From the NCBI GenBank assembly GCA_031283185.1, contig JAITCH010000009.1, forward strand, positions 127,190 to 191,189: a stretch of 64,000 bases of DNA, in the 5' to 3' direction. Source of the DNA: Rickettsiales bacterium (lineage in GTDB: Bacteria > Pseudomonadota > Alphaproteobacteria > Rs-D84). Below the pieces are notes generated by a model. The model was not told the DNA's origin. It saw only the letters and a list, made by a program, of their open reading frames with translations, and searched no databases. How positions within the stretch are numbered: the stretch's first letter is position 1; each line of letters opens with the position of its first letter. The translations under genes were made by a program, and so were the position numbers. Below, piece after piece: positions 7,645 through 17,099 of the stretch.

Positions 7645-9618
7645 ATGAAAAAAATAATCATCCTTATTTGCGCTCTTCTCGCTCCACTATCCACTTTGGC
7701 TGCGCCTCGCGCGGACGCATTGGTATCGCGCGCATTTGATATGGGATTGGCGGACAAGCCCGAGTGGCGCGCTCTGCTCCATTATAATACGAATAAATCG
7801 GTAATTACGGATCCAGAGTTTTGGCTGTCTGAACAAGGCGCAACTGATCCGGCCAAAGAACTCGAAGCAACGATACGCGCATTTTTCGAGCCATCTCGTC
7901 CGACCCAGCGCATAGAGCGCGAGTTCAAGAACGGGTATAAAGCGACTATGCTGAAACAGCATCCGCTTTGTATGTTTCCTGCGCGCCTTGATTTCCTAGA
8001 AAGACATTTGGACACTTGGTTTCCGCGCCCAAGTTGCACGGATTACGAAATGTGGCGCGCGCGGATGGCTGGGGAATCGCTGTCGGTTATATTCGCGTCT
8101 AATACGCTGAACAATCCGTCAAGTATGTTCGGCCATACATTTATAAAGATTGATCAGGAAGGCAACGCGCTCGGCTCGCAAACCGTTAATTTCGCGGCGA
8201 TTACACCCGATAATGAAATGGGGCTGTTGTTTGCAATGCAAGGTTTTACAGGCGGCTATCCTGGGGTTTGGACATTCGCGCCATATTATGAAAAGATAAA
8301 AACTTATGGGACGATTGACAATCGGAACTTGCAAGAATTTCGGCTAAAAGTCCCGATGGAGCGAGTAGATTTTTTCAAGAAGCACTTGTGGGAATTGTCG
8401 TATATCTATGCTGATTATTATTTTCTAAATGTGAATTGTTCTGCTGCTGTTATAGATTTGCTGCGCGTTGTGAATCCATTGATCGAAGAAAATAATAGCG
8501 CAGCGATTTTCCCAACGAATGTGCTAAGGACTTTGCGGCCGATGATTGAAGAGGGGGCATTGCGCCCATCATTGCAAAATAAAATTGTGCATCGTTATAG
8601 ACAGATGACGGACGAAGAGCGTGCGGGCGCGAAAAAATTTACCGGCCTTGAAAGTTTGTCCGCACTTCCGCCGCAAAGCCAGTCGCGCGTTTTGGAATTA
8701 TTGTTTGATGCTAACCAGTATGATCTTGCGCACGGAAGAATTGGCGAAGAAGAAATGCGGACGAAGGGTTTTGAATTGCTGTCGTCTCGCCGCGCGGTGC
8801 GGATAAAGCCGCAGTGGGATGACGAGGTTCCGTTGGAACCGGCATATGACTCGCATAGGATAGTTTCTGCGTGGACAGGTGTCAATACGGACAGGTTTGG
8901 AACGCGCGCCACGGCGGGCTTTGCGCCGATTTATCATAGATTTATGGACGATGATTTTGGAATGAACAAGTGGTCAGAGATCAAGGCGTTTGACTTTGCG
9001 GCGTCTTTCGGCACCGATGGCTTTAATATGGAACACCTGACCTTTGTCAGTCTAAAATCAATGAATCCAGATATAGCGATGTTCAATAATTATTCTTGGG
9101 ATGCCAGCATTGGGGTGGAAAGTTTTATGAATTCTAAGACTTGGACACGGGATGGATATATTCCCACTCTGACCGCCTCCCTCGGCAAAAGTTATTATTT
9201 ATTTCCCTTTGCAAATAATAAAGTCCCCTTCGCTGGCGAAGGGGTGGACGGCGCAGCCGGACGGGGTAGTGGTGATAATAATAACGACCTCATCTACATA
9301 ATGCCAACGACCACCCTCAACACCCGCTTTCAGTCTCTTGGCCTCAAACTCGCCCTCGCCACCTATTTATTCCCCGCCAATGGTGGCGGGGTGGACGCGG
9401 AGCGGACGGGGTGGTTAGAACCCCCCACCTCCAAAAACCACTTATCCCTCTTTGCCAATTACGCAACTAACCAGTTCAGTTCTGCTGGCATATCGAATAC
9501 CTACGCATATTTTCTAACCCGAAATAGCCGTATAGAGGCGGCTGTTTCGGCAGAGTATTTTTACGAACTAAGCCGCTTGAATTATTCCGCCTCCCTCTCC
9601 CTCCAACAACACTTTTAA
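7645..9618 (+). CDS. Lnb/DUF4105 N-terminal domain envelope protein
   Basis: A 657-residue exported protein. Residues 1-20 are a signal peptide (MKKIIILICALLAPLSTLAA). The conserved block SNTLNNPSSMFGHTFIKID (about 152-172) and the downstream region NVNCSAAVIDLL mark the Lnb N-terminal periplasmic (DUF4105) domain, related to bacterial lipoprotein transacylases. The last ~250 residues look like an outer-membrane beta barrel ending in ...LSLQQHF with a terminal aromatic residue. Two repeats are inserted in frame in the barrel half: a B copy (about residues 525-543) and an A copy (about 575-592), probably in surface loops. The exact enzyme activity is not provable here. Confidence 0.75.
   Translation: MKKIIILICALLAPLSTLAAPRADALVSRAFDMGLADKPEWRALLHYNTNKSVITDPEFWLSEQGATDPAKELEATIRAFFEPSRPTQRIEREFKNGYKATMLKQHPLCMFPARLDFLERHLDTWFPRPSCTDYEMWRARMAGESLSVIFASNTLNNPSSMFGHTFIKIDQEGNALGSQTVNFAAITPDNEMGLLFAMQGFTGGYPGVWTFAPYYEKIKTYGTIDNRNLQEFRLKVPMERVDFFKKHLWELSYIYADYYFLNVNCSAAVIDLLRVVNPLIEENNSAAIFPTNVLRTLRPMIEEGALRPSLQNKIVHRYRQMTDEERAGAKKFTGLESLSALPPQSQSRVLELLFDANQYDLAHGRIGEEEMRTKGFELLSSRRAVRIKPQWDDEVPLEPAYDSHRIVSAWTGVNTDRFGTRATAGFAPIYHRFMDDDFGMNKWSEIKAFDFAASFGTDGFNMEHLTFVSLKSMNPDIAMFNNYSWDASIGVESFMNSKTWTRDGYIPTLTASLGKSYYLFPFANNKVPFAGEGVDGAAGRGSGDNNNDLIYIMPTTTLNTRFQSLGLKLALATYLFPANGGGVDAERTGWLEPPTSKNHLSLFANYATNQFSSAGISNTYAYFLTRNSRIEAAVSAEYFYELSRLNYSASLSLQQHF
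9219..9419. repeat. Family B and A repeats inside the Lnb-like gene
   Basis: B copy at about 9220-9274 with variable hairpin GGACGGCGCAGCCGGAC, and A copy at about 9369-9419 with GGACGCGGAGCGGAC. Both keep the reading frame open and add roughly 17-19 residues each. Confidence 0.85.
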
Positions 9619-9770
9619 CTTTCTCCACCTCTCCCCATCGTCATCCCGGCGAAGGCCGGGATATTTTGTCATAAGCGTCGCGTCCACTTATATATTCGCC
9701 GCACCCACCTACTCTACTCGTCATTCCCGCGGAGGCGGGAATCTCAAATTGTAAGCAATCCTTTCCCCTC
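9619..9770. repeat. Family E and D repeats before mraY
   Basis: An E copy (CCCGGCGAAGGCCGGG then ATATTTTGT) is joined to a D copy by a linker containing GCGTCGCGTCCAC and TTCGCCGCACCCACCTACTC. The linker recurs at 14340 and 16905. Confidence 0.8.
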
Positions 9771-9799
9771 TTGCATTTTTCGTCAAACGATGTCATAAT
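9771..9799 (+). promoter_or_regulatory. Probable promoter of mraY-ftsW
   Basis: TTGCAT (9771-9776), 17 bp, CATAAT (9794-9799). The mraY start at 9826 is preceded by AAGGAG, unlike the leaderless genes nearby. Confidence 0.5.
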
Positions 9800-9825
9800 T
9801 GCAAAAACCCAAGGAGTTTCCCTAA

Positions 9826-10890
9826 ATGCTTACATACATTCTCTCAGAACTCGGCATAAATTTTCTTCGTAGTGGCATGGGTCAGTTCATTGCGTCATTC
9901 GGGGTGGCATTTCTGATAATGTTGGCATTTGGCGGCGGGTTTATTCGGTATATGAAGCGCGTTCAGGGCAAGGGTCAGCCGATACGGACGGACGGGGTTC
10001 AGGCGCATTTGTCCAAAGCTGGGACACCGACGATGGGCGGCATTCTGATAATTCTTGCGATACTTGTATCCAGTTTGTTATTTATAGACTTATCTAATCC
10101 GATACCATATATAGCATTGGGCGCATTGACTGCATTTGGGGTGATTGGCTTTGCGGATGACTTGGGCAAGGTAAAGCAGTCTGACGCGTATGCAGGATTG
10201 GGGATGCGGACGCGATTGATAATTCAGTTTTTCTTGGCGGTCGCTCTTGCATTGGCGATTGATAATGTTATGCCTGCGTATGTGCCGGATCTCAGTTTGT
10301 TCTTGCCATTCCAAATGGTGTTGCCGTTGGGGATATTGTATTTTGTGTTTGCATATTTTGTGATTGCTGGGACTGCGAACGCGACGAACATCACGGATGG
10401 ATTGGATGGGATGCTGGCGAAGATTTTCCTGACTATTATGTTTGTTATGATGGTGGTGTTGGTTGCTGCGACCCGGTTGGACTTTTTGGTAATGGCTCCA
10501 TATTTGCCCGAGAATGCTGCGTTGTTCCCAGTGTTTGGCGCGGTTATGGGTGCGGTGCTTGGGTTCTTGTGGTTTAACGCGCCGCCTGCGATGATATTTA
10601 TGGGCGACACGGGCAGCCTCGCGCTCGGAGGTTTTCTCGGAACATCAGCGATGTTGATGAAAAGCGAGATTATAATGGGCGTAGCGTCATTAATGATGGT
10701 TGCGATATTGGGCAGTTCGTTCTTGCAGATATATTATTATAAATTAACTGGCGGCAAAAGGCTATTCAAGATGGCGCCCTTGCACCATCACTTTGAACTT
10801 TCCGGCGTAGCGGAGACGATGGTAGCGAACAGGTTTTGGATAATGACGATATTGTTTGCGGGGCTCAGCCTTGCGTTGCTAAGGGGATAA
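9826..10890 (+). CDS. mraY: Phospho-MurNAc-pentapeptide transferase MraY
   Basis: Integral inner-membrane enzyme that transfers phospho-MurNAc-pentapeptide from UDP to undecaprenyl phosphate, making lipid I. The 354-residue length is typical. Visible signatures are HLSKAGTPTMGG, GFADDLGKVKQ, NATNITDGLDGML, FMGDTGSLALGG and APLHHHFE, with about ten membrane helices. A good Shine-Dalgarno AAGGAG precedes the ATG. It is followed 4 bases later by ftsW and then murG. The usual neighbours murE, murF and murD are missing, so the division and cell-wall cluster is fragmented. No repeat is inserted in this gene. Confidence 0.97.
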   Translation: MLTYILSELGINFLRSGMGQFIASFGVAFLIMLAFGGGFIRYMKRVQGKGQPIRTDGVQAHLSKAGTPTMGGILIILAILVSSLLFIDLSNPIPYIALGALTAFGVIGFADDLGKVKQSDAYAGLGMRTRLIIQFFLAVALALAIDNVMPAYVPDLSLFLPFQMVLPLGILYFVFAYFVIAGTANATNITDGLDGMLAKIFLTIMFVMMVVLVAATRLDFLVMAPYLPENAALFPVFGAVMGAVLGFLWFNAPPAMIFMGDTGSLALGGFLGTSAMLMKSEIIMGVASLMMVAILGSSFLQIYYYKLTGGKRLFKMAPLHHHFELSGVAETMVANRFWIMTILFAGLSLALLRG

Positions 10891-10894
10891 CGCT

Positions 10895-12133
10895 ATGCGT
10901 TTCACCCGCCAGGATCCAAGTTTTCTGACGAAGTGGTTTTTCGAGATTGACCGCTCGGTTTTGGTGGCAGTGTTATTGTTGACCTTGGCTGGGTTGCTCA
11001 CATTGGTTCCTGCGGGAAGTAATTTACCTCCGCTATATTTTTTATTAAAGTTTTTACCACATTTATTTCTCGGTCTAACGGCACTCTTTATTTTTTCTAA
11101 TCTCAGTCCGAAATGGATTAAACGGATTTCGATTGTTCTTGGGATTGCGTTTGCGCTTTTAACTATCGCTACGATTTTGCCACCGATTAATCCTGACAAG
11201 GTTAAGGGGTCGTATAGGTTTCTAAAATTTTTGGGCATTATGCCGTCCGAGTTTCTGAAACCATTTTTTATTGTAATTACGGCGAGTTTTCTTGCCCACA
11301 TTTCACAATTTTCCCCCGCCCATTTCTTCTCAAATAAGAAATTATGGCACCTCCCATTCCTTGGCTCAAAAGTCCCCTTCGCTGGCGAAGGGGTGCCCGC
11401 AGGGCGGGGTAGTGGTAATAGAATGCCGGAAGGGATCTCCGAATCCCTTCCGGAACATTTTCTAAACACTTCCCAACCCTCTCCCCTCTTCACCTGGCCG
11501 CTTTACCTACTCTTCGCGCTTCCTCCACTCCTCGCAATGTTTTTGCAGCCGGACTTTGGGATGACGCTTATATATTGTGCTGTGTTTGCGTCGATGTTGT
11601 TTTTTGCGGGGACCAGTTGGAAGTCTATTGCTGCGTCGGTGCCTGTTGCGGCTGTTATTGGCGCGCTTGCATTTTTCACGATGCCGCATGTGCGGGCTCG
11701 GTTGCTTGGGCTCAGCGATCCGTTTCAAATTAACCGCGCGTTGGATTCGATCAGGAATGGGGGGATGTTTGGGCAACTGAGTAGCAGCTTCGTTAAATCC
11801 AACCTACCAGACGCGCATACGGATTTCGTGTTTGCATCGTTTTTGGAAGATTATGGTCTGGTCATTGGGTTGTTGCTGCTAGCACTTTTTTTCTGGTTAA
11901 TTTTTCATCTTCTTGATAGGATGAAGAAAAGCAAGGATACGGAGACCAAGTTGATATTGGGCGGGACGGCTGCGTTGCTTGGGACGCAGATGTTTCTGAA
12001 TATCGGGACGACATTGAACTTGGGATTTACCAAGGGGACGGTGCTGCCATTTATATCTTATGGCGGCAGTGCATATGTGGCGATGTGCATAATGATTGGG
12101 ATAGTGTTGTCCGTGCTAAGGAAGAACAATTAA
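10895..12133 (+). CDS. ftsW: Cell division lipid II polymerase FtsW, with in-frame repeat insertion
   Basis: SEDS-family septal peptidoglycan glycosyltransferase. Typical features are VKGSYRFLKFLGIMPSEFLK, HTDFVFASFLEDYG and GTVLPFISYGGSA, with multiple membrane helices. Residues about 158-193 are not family sequence: they are encoded by a B repeat (11368-11417) and an F-like repeat (about 11419-11470) inserted in frame in the region between two membrane segments, probably a loop exposed outside the membrane. Without it the protein would be near 375 residues, the normal size. The start lies 4 bases after mraY; no strong Shine-Dalgarno is seen, so it may rely on coupling. Confidence 0.93.
   Translation: MRFTRQDPSFLTKWFFEIDRSVLVAVLLLTLAGLLTLVPAGSNLPPLYFLLKFLPHLFLGLTALFIFSNLSPKWIKRISIVLGIAFALLTIATILPPINPDKVKGSYRFLKFLGIMPSEFLKPFFIVITASFLAHISQFSPAHFFSNKKLWHLPFLGSKVPFAGEGVPAGRGSGNRMPEGISESLPEHFLNTSQPSPLFTWPLYLLFALPPLLAMFLQPDFGMTLIYCAVFASMLFFAGTSWKSIAASVPVAAVIGALAFFTMPHVRARLLGLSDPFQINRALDSIRNGGMFGQLSSSFVKSNLPDAHTDFVFASFLEDYGLVIGLLLLALFFWLIFHLLDRMKKSKDTETKLILGGTAALLGTQMFLNIGTTLNLGFTKGTVLPFISYGGSAYVAMCIMIGIVLSVLRKNN
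11368..11470. repeat. Family B and F-like repeats inside ftsW
   Basis: B with hairpin GCCCGCAGGGC, then an F-type element whose stem GCCGGAAGGGA/TCCCTTCCGG is wholly different from other F copies yet fully complementary, with the F tail GAACATTTTCT. About 36 codons are added without a stop. Confidence 0.85.
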
Positions 12134-12302
12134 TTCCCCGCCAATGGTGGCGGGGTGTCGCGCCGTAGCAAAGCGTAGGCGGACGGGGTGGTGGTGATAA
12201 GTCATCCCGGGGCTTGACCCCGGGATCTCGCCGAATAAAATTCCCCGCCAATTGTGGCGGGGTGTCGCGCCGTAGCAAAGCGTAGGCGGACGGGGTGGTT
12301 AG
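12134..12302. repeat. Families A, C and A between ftsW and murG
   Basis: A (about 12133-12189), C (about 12202-12233, stem CCCGGGG/CCCCGGG) and a second A (about 12243-12302). The C copy points toward murG and carries TTGACC, a 16-bp spacer and TAAAAT, so it could serve as a murG promoter. Confidence 0.85.
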
Positions 12303-12318
12303 AACAAGAGGTAATAAA

Positions 12319-13446
12319 ATGAAAATACTAATAGCGACAGGCGGGACAGGCGGCCATATAATGCCTGCGATGGCGGTTGCCAACGCACTAATAAATAAAG
12401 ATTTTCCTGCCCCCGGAACCGGGGGCGGGATGTCGGGCGAAGCCCGACAGGGTGGGGGGGTGGAACTCCTAATCACCACCGACTCCCGCGGCTACGACCT
12501 TGTGGCAAAGACCGCGCCGCACGGCGCGCAGATAATCCGCGTCTGGGCATCGGGCGTTGGGAACCGCGGCTTGTTCGGTAAATTGTTTGCATTGTCGAAA
12601 CTCGCCATTTCAGCGATAACACTTATTGTGAAGTTCATCAGCCGTAGGAATCGTCCCGACAGGATCGTGGCGTTTGGTGGATATTCGTCGGTTCCTGCTG
12701 TGCTGGCGGGAAGGATTCTTGGGGTGCCGACATTTCTGCATGAACAGAATGCGGCGGCCGGAAGGGCGAACGCATTGTCTGCGAGATTTGCGACAAAAAT
12801 TCTAACATCGTTTCCAGAGACGAGCGGCCTTCCAAAAAAGGCACGCGTAGAATTTACTGGACTTCCTACCCGCCCGGACTTTGTTCCAACCCTAATGTCA
12901 TCCCCCGGCTTGACCGGGGGATCTCGGCCGCTTACGCTTTTCATCACCGGCGGTTCACTTGGCGCGAAGATACTAATGGATGTGGTTCCGATGGCGGTTG
13001 CGCTTATCCCGAGTGCGATAAAAAAGAATTTGATGGTTGTGCAGCAGGTGGACGAAGCGCACCATCACGAGGTAGAAAAGTTTTATGCTGTGACGGGGAT
13101 AAAGCATCGGCTCGCGCCGTTCTTCAAGGATATGGCGCAGGAAATGAAAGATGCGAGTTTGGTAATTGGGCGCAGTGGCGCGAGCACCGTTGTAGAGTTG
13201 ATGACGATTGGCCGCCCGGCGATTTTGGTGCCGCTGAATATCAATCCTGATCAAGCGGCTAATGCGAGGGCGTTTGAGAAGATAGGTGGCGGGATAGTGA
13301 TAGAGCAAAAGAACTTCACGCCGAAACATTTATCTAAATTGCTAACGGAGTTGTTCTCGAATCCCGCGAGATTGGAAAAGATGAGTTTGCAAGCTCTCAC
13401 TCCCAATTCTGCAACTGAAAACATTCTTCACGCCATCCTAAATTAA
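12319..13446 (+). CDS. murG: UDP-GlcNAc:lipid I transferase MurG, with two repeat insertions
   Basis: Peripheral inner-membrane GT28 glycosyltransferase making lipid II from lipid I. Signatures are GGTGGHIMPA at the N-terminus, GGYSSVPAVLAG, TFLHEQNAAAGRAN, ITGGSLGA and RSGASTVVELM. ATG 12319 is chosen over GTG 12295 because AAGAGG precedes it and the GGTGGH motif follows. Two in-frame insertions are visible: a G-type element (residues about 28-48), between the first helix and second strand, and a C element (about 193-204), just before the second Rossmann domain strand. Both lie at turns and spare the catalytic motifs. Confidence 0.94.
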   Translation: MKILIATGGTGGHIMPAMAVANALINKDFPAPGTGGGMSGEARQGGGVELLITTDSRGYDLVAKTAPHGAQIIRVWASGVGNRGLFGKLFALSKLAISAITLIVKFISRRNRPDRIVAFGGYSSVPAVLAGRILGVPTFLHEQNAAAGRANALSARFATKILTSFPETSGLPKKARVEFTGLPTRPDFVPTLMSSPGLTGGSRPLTLFITGGSLGAKILMDVVPMAVALIPSAIKKNLMVVQQVDEAHHHEVEKFYAVTGIKHRLAPFFKDMAQEMKDASLVIGRSGASTVVELMTIGRPAILVPLNINPDQAANARAFEKIGGGIVIEQKNFTPKHLSKLLTELFSNPARLEKMSLQALTPNSATENILHAILN

Positions 13447-13974
13447 TAAGTCATTGCCCGGCTTGACCGGGCAATCTCGGCAAAATAAATTCCCCTCCAA
13501 GGTGGAGGGGTGTCGCGCTCAATAGTCCCCTTCGCTGGCGAAGGGGTGCCTGCGAAGCAGGCGGGGTAGTGGTCTAATAAGTCATCCCGGGGCTTGACCC
13601 CGGGATCTCGCCGAATAAAATTCCCCTTCAATTTTTGTCAGCCCCGCTTTTTTATCGTCATCCCGGCGGAGGCCGGGATATTTTGTAAGAGAATCGAAAC
13701 GGCACCGAATGGTACCGTCATCCCCGCGGAGGTCGGGATATATTGTAGGAGCCTCGCCCGGCTTTGCCGGGAGAGGAGGAAACCTCGGCGGCTGTGCCGC
13801 CAAAGGTTTCCGGTGAGGGCAGAAATTCCCATTCGTCTGCTCAATAGTCCCCTTCGCTGGCGAAGGGGTGCCGACAAAGTCGGCGGGGTAGTGGTAAAAA
13901 ATTCCCCGCCAATGGTGGCGGGGTGTCGCGCCGTAGCGAAGCGCAGGCGGACGGGGTGGTTAGATCCGAGTTAA
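13447..13974. repeat. Intergenic repeat cluster before tRNA-Thr
   Basis: Contains, in order, C (stem GCCCGG/CCGGGC), a partial A, B, C, E, an E-like copy with CCCCGCGGAGGTCGGG, a family J element (CTCGCCCGGCTTTGCCGG... enclosing GGAAACCT/AGGTTTCC), B and A. No protein gene is supported. Confidence 0.8.
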
Positions 13975-14050
13975 TGGTGCCGCAAATAAGATTCGAACTT
14001 ACGACCCCCTCATTACGAATGAGGTGCTCTACCAGCTGAGCTATTGCGGC
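13975..14050 (-). tRNA. tRNA-Thr (anticodon CGU)
   Basis: On the minus strand: acceptor GCCGCAA/TTGCGGC, D-arm GCTC AGCTGGTA GAGC, anticodon stem CCTCA/TGAGG with loop TTCGTAA (anticodon CGU), and T-arm with TTCGAAT. CCA is encoded. The gene stands alone amid repeats and reads codon ACG. Confidence 0.95.
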
Positions 14051-14592
14051 ATTGCGGGCATTATAAGTGTCATCTATTGAAATGTAAAGTGAAGAATTCC
14101 CCTTTTGCCGGGCGGGAGTGGTCAACAATTAATTCCCCGCCAAGGTGGAGGGGTGTCGCGCCGTAGCAAAGCGAAGGCGGACGGGGTGGTTGGTGCTTGT
14201 TAATCGCACAAAATAAAGCGGGGCGGGGTCTCCTGACCCCGCCCCGAACATTTTCTCACCTTACCATTTGCACAACCTATTTATTCCCGTCATCCCCGCT
14301 CACACACTTCGTCATCCCGGCGGAGGCCGGGATATTTTGTCATAAGTGTCGCGTCCACCTATATATTCGCCGCACAAAGTCCCCTTCGCTGGCGAAGGGG
14401 TGCCGCGTAGCGGCGGGGTAGTGGTCAATAAAACCCAAACGGCACCTTCGGTGCCGTCATTCCCGCGAAGGCGGGAATCTCAAATTGTAAAAAATTGTCG
14501 GCAACGCCGACACATATAATTCTCCTCCTGGGGAGGAGTCCTCCCAAAGGGCGGGAGGTGGGACAAGAACCCCTCACAATCTTCTTGCTTTA
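14051..14592. repeat. Intergenic repeat cluster after tRNA-Thr
   Basis: Contains a truncated A, a full A, F (14217-14262), E, B, D and short hairpins (for example TGTCGGCAACGCCGACA), ending with a CTCCTCCTGGGGAGGAG hairpin. No coding signal is seen apart from repeat-derived frames. Confidence 0.75.
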
Positions 14593-16197
14593 TTATTCAC
14601 TTTCCTGATTGCCCGCAACCGCAACTTCCATTGCGGGTTTTTCCGGCGCACCGGCGCGTATCATAGCGTCGAGGTTTTCCAAACAAGCCTCAGCCTTGGG
14701 CATCAGGCCGTCTTCCAATACCCCCCCCCCCCGCAAGTCGTTGATTTCAGCCAATAATCCGTCGTGTTGAATGTTAAGTTCATTGTATCCCGTGCGTGTA
14801 AAATCCGCTCCATAAGTATTCAAAGCCAATTCACATTTTCCTAACCACGCAGTAATTTGCTCAGATTTTTCCTTTTTATCCAATTCCTCTTTTTCTTTTT
14901 TCTTCTGTTCAATTTTTTCATCACAATTATCCATTGCATTTATCAATCCCGGATAATACTCCTGAAAGGTTTCGCGTTTTATGCCTTCCGACCAAGAAAA
15001 ATCATCTTGATAATCCGCGTTGTTGCACCTTGCCAGTGCTGATCTTACTTGAATTCCTGCCTTGCAGGCTTCAATTTCCGCACCAATCGTATATGCCCCA
15101 AAAGAATTGTCTTCTATTATCGCTTGTAAATTTCCGCGTTCAATTTCGCCGATGTCATTGCCCTGGTCAACCCAAGAGCGGCATTGTTGTAGAACATTTT
15201 CGATTATCTTTCCTTGCCATTTAACTCCGTTTGATAATTTATAAAATTGATCTGCCTCTTCATTTGTCAGAACTTTACGGCTCCAAAGACCAATAAACAA
15301 CTCTCTATCCCAATCACTCATTTCCAATGTGGCAATTCTCACTGGTTGGTCGCCATATTCGGATGGATTTAAGACACACTCATTATCCATACCAACACAA
15401 CTACACATATTCATATTACCTTTCACGATTGGGTCTATTAAGTCTTTCCATTTCTTTTCAAATGTTTGTGTCCAAAAGATGTTGTAATTATCGCGTCCTA
15501 ATCTGTAAAAATTATCTGCGGCTTTTTCGACCTGTTCTCTATCCTGGTCGCCTACAAAGCATTTGGATGCTAGCAATTTATTTATGCTATCGTTTCCATC
15601 TTTGTAATTACTTTGTTGAAACAATTCCTCAATGCCTGCGTTTGCTTTTCCAAGCATACTTATAAACAGGACTTCGCCATTTTCCACTCGTTCTTTTTGT
15701 CTTGCTCGCATTGCTTCGATAGAGTTGTCAACTCCTTGTGCGAACATTGAATTAATTCGTTCTGACACGCGACTCATTTCTTGGGTTTGCCAGATAAAAT
15801 CTTCACAAATTTTTGGGTCTACTTTCAAGGCATTCATTCTTGCATTAATGTCTATATAGCGTGCGTTTGCAATTTGGTTTCCTTGTATGTATATTGATGT
15901 GGCTTTTGTAGATTTGCCGTCTACTATTATTATACTTGCCAGTGTAGGGAGAAGTTTTTGTGCGCCTAATTGTATATCTTTGTTTGCAAAGCAATTCCAT
16001 TGTGAAATATAGTCTATATCGTCGAGTATTTGGCTAAGTTCGCTGTCTATATTTGAGATTAGGTTGTTATTGTTAAAGTTGTTAAATGTTTCTACGATAT
16101 GTTCAATTTCTTGTTGGTTCAGTGCCTCTTCTGCCCTTGCACCGAATCCGATGACACTGACGCAGGCGACGACAAAAGACAAAATTCCAATTTTCAT
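14593..16197 (-). CDS. Large secreted protein of unknown function, poly-G tract near the 3' end
   Basis: A 534-residue protein with a signal peptide (MKIGILSFVVACVSVIGFGARA) and a mostly helical, charged body with scattered Cys (for example CSCVGMDNEC), suggesting a periplasmic or surface protein. No family is recognised. The ATG has a Shine-Dalgarno AGGAGA and starts 4 bases after the upstream ORF6N gene, so the two form an operon. A run of 12 C on the plus strand (14721-14732) is G12 in the coding strand, encoding GGG before VLEDGLMPK; slippage there would change the last ~45 residues. It is one of five such exported proteins in the window. Confidence 0.7.
   Translation of the reverse strand: MKIGILSFVVACVSVIGFGARAEEALNQQEIEHIVETFNNFNNNNLISNIDSELSQILDDIDYISQWNCFANKDIQLGAQKLLPTLASIIIVDGKSTKATSIYIQGNQIANARYIDINARMNALKVDPKICEDFIWQTQEMSRVSERINSMFAQGVDNSIEAMRARQKERVENGEVLFISMLGKANAGIEELFQQSNYKDGNDSINKLLASKCFVGDQDREQVEKAADNFYRLGRDNYNIFWTQTFEKKWKDLIDPIVKGNMNMCSCVGMDNECVLNPSEYGDQPVRIATLEMSDWDRELFIGLWSRKVLTNEEADQFYKLSNGVKWQGKIIENVLQQCRSWVDQGNDIGEIERGNLQAIIEDNSFGAYTIGAEIEACKAGIQVRSALARCNNADYQDDFSWSEGIKRETFQEYYPGLINAMDNCDEKIEQKKKEKEELDKKEKSEQITAWLGKCELALNTYGADFTRTGYNELNIQHDGLLAEINDLRGGGVLEDGLMPKAEACLENLDAMIRAGAPEKPAMEVAVAGNQESE
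14721..14732. repeat. Homopolymer C12 (G12 in the coding strand)
   Basis: A 12-base mononucleotide run inside the secreted-protein gene at 14593-16197. Runs this long slip readily during replication and are typical of contingency loci. Confidence 0.85.
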
Positions 16198-16201
16198 TAA
16201 A

Positions 16202-16732
16202 TTAGTCTCCTGTTCTAAAACCGATTTTCCGCCGCGGTTTTTTCTCTTCTACCATTACGGCAATGCGGTCGATAATTTCGTTTATTTTCTTGGCGTGGGC
16301 GGAAAGGTGTCCGTTTGTGTTGTCGATGTGGAGCATCAAGACTTTTTCAAGGTCGCCCAGTTTCTTTTGTATTGGTTGTGCGATATAATTTCGCATAGCG
16401 ACAAAGGCCTTAACGATTGCGATATTCATTTGGATTGCTATCTTGGAAGAAAGGACGGATGACAGCATAATTATACCGTGTTCTGTAAAGGCGAATGGCA
16501 GGTATCTGCGCCCTCCCGCGTTTGAGGTCACAATTTGTGACCTCAAGTTGATGTATTCGGATTGGGTCAGTTGGAACATAAATTCTGCGGGAAATTTCTC
16601 TATGTTTCGTTTGATTGCTTGATTAAGCACTTTTGTTTGGACGCCATAAATAGCGGCGAGGTCATTGTCGATGATGACCTTTTGCCCACGAATTTCGTGA
16701 ATAATGTTTTTGATATTGATGACATCACTCAT
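16202..16732 (-). CDS. ORF6N domain DNA-binding protein
   Basis: A 176-residue protein. The N-terminal ~90 residues match the ORF6N domain (VIIDNDLAAIYGVQTKVLNQ and FPAEFMFQLTQSE), a phage-derived DNA-binding domain found in antirepressor-like proteins; the motif RYLPFAFTEHGIIMLSSVL is also typical. The C-terminal half is helical (KKLGDLEKVLMLH) and may oligomerise. A Shine-Dalgarno-like AGAGAG precedes ATG 16732. It is the first gene of an operon with the secreted protein at 14593-16197 and could regulate it; that role is inferred. Confidence 0.85.
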   Translation of the reverse strand: MSDVINIKNIIHEIRGQKVIIDNDLAAIYGVQTKVLNQAIKRNIEKFPAEFMFQLTQSEYINLRSQIVTSNAGGRRYLPFAFTEHGIIMLSSVLSSKIAIQMNIAIVKAFVAMRNYIAQPIQKKLGDLEKVLMLHIDNTNGHLSAHAKKINEIIDRIAVMVEEKKPRRKIGFRTGD

Positions 16733-17099
16733 AAACTTATTCTCTCTTTGTAATCCCTGCCCCCTTTATGGGCGGGGCGGTTCGTCCGAATCAATTCCCC
16801 TCCTGTGAAGGGGTGCCCGAAGGGCGGGGTGGGTCTACCCTTATTATTCGCCGCACCCACCTACTCAACTCGTCATCCCGGCGCAGGCCGGGATATTTTG
16901 TCCTAAGCGTCGCGTCCACATATATCTTCGCCGCACCCACCTACTCAACTCGTCATCCCGGCGGCTTGTCGCGCCGTAGCGAAGCGTAGGCGGACGGCCG
17001 GGATATTTGCAAGAGCCTCGCCCGGCTTTGCCGGGAGAGGAGGATTTCTTACGGGCTTCGCCCGCTTAGAAATCCGGTGAGGGCAACCTGCCACTAAAT
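16733..17099. repeat. Intergenic repeat cluster (A, E, E with nested hairpin, J)
   Basis: A short A-type copy with GCCCGAAGGGC, two E copies joined by the GTCGCGTCCAC linker, and a family J element enclosing GGATTTCT/AGAAATCC. The second E copy carries the TCGCGCCGTAGCGAAGCGTA hairpin inserted in its loop. No gene is seen. Confidence 0.8.
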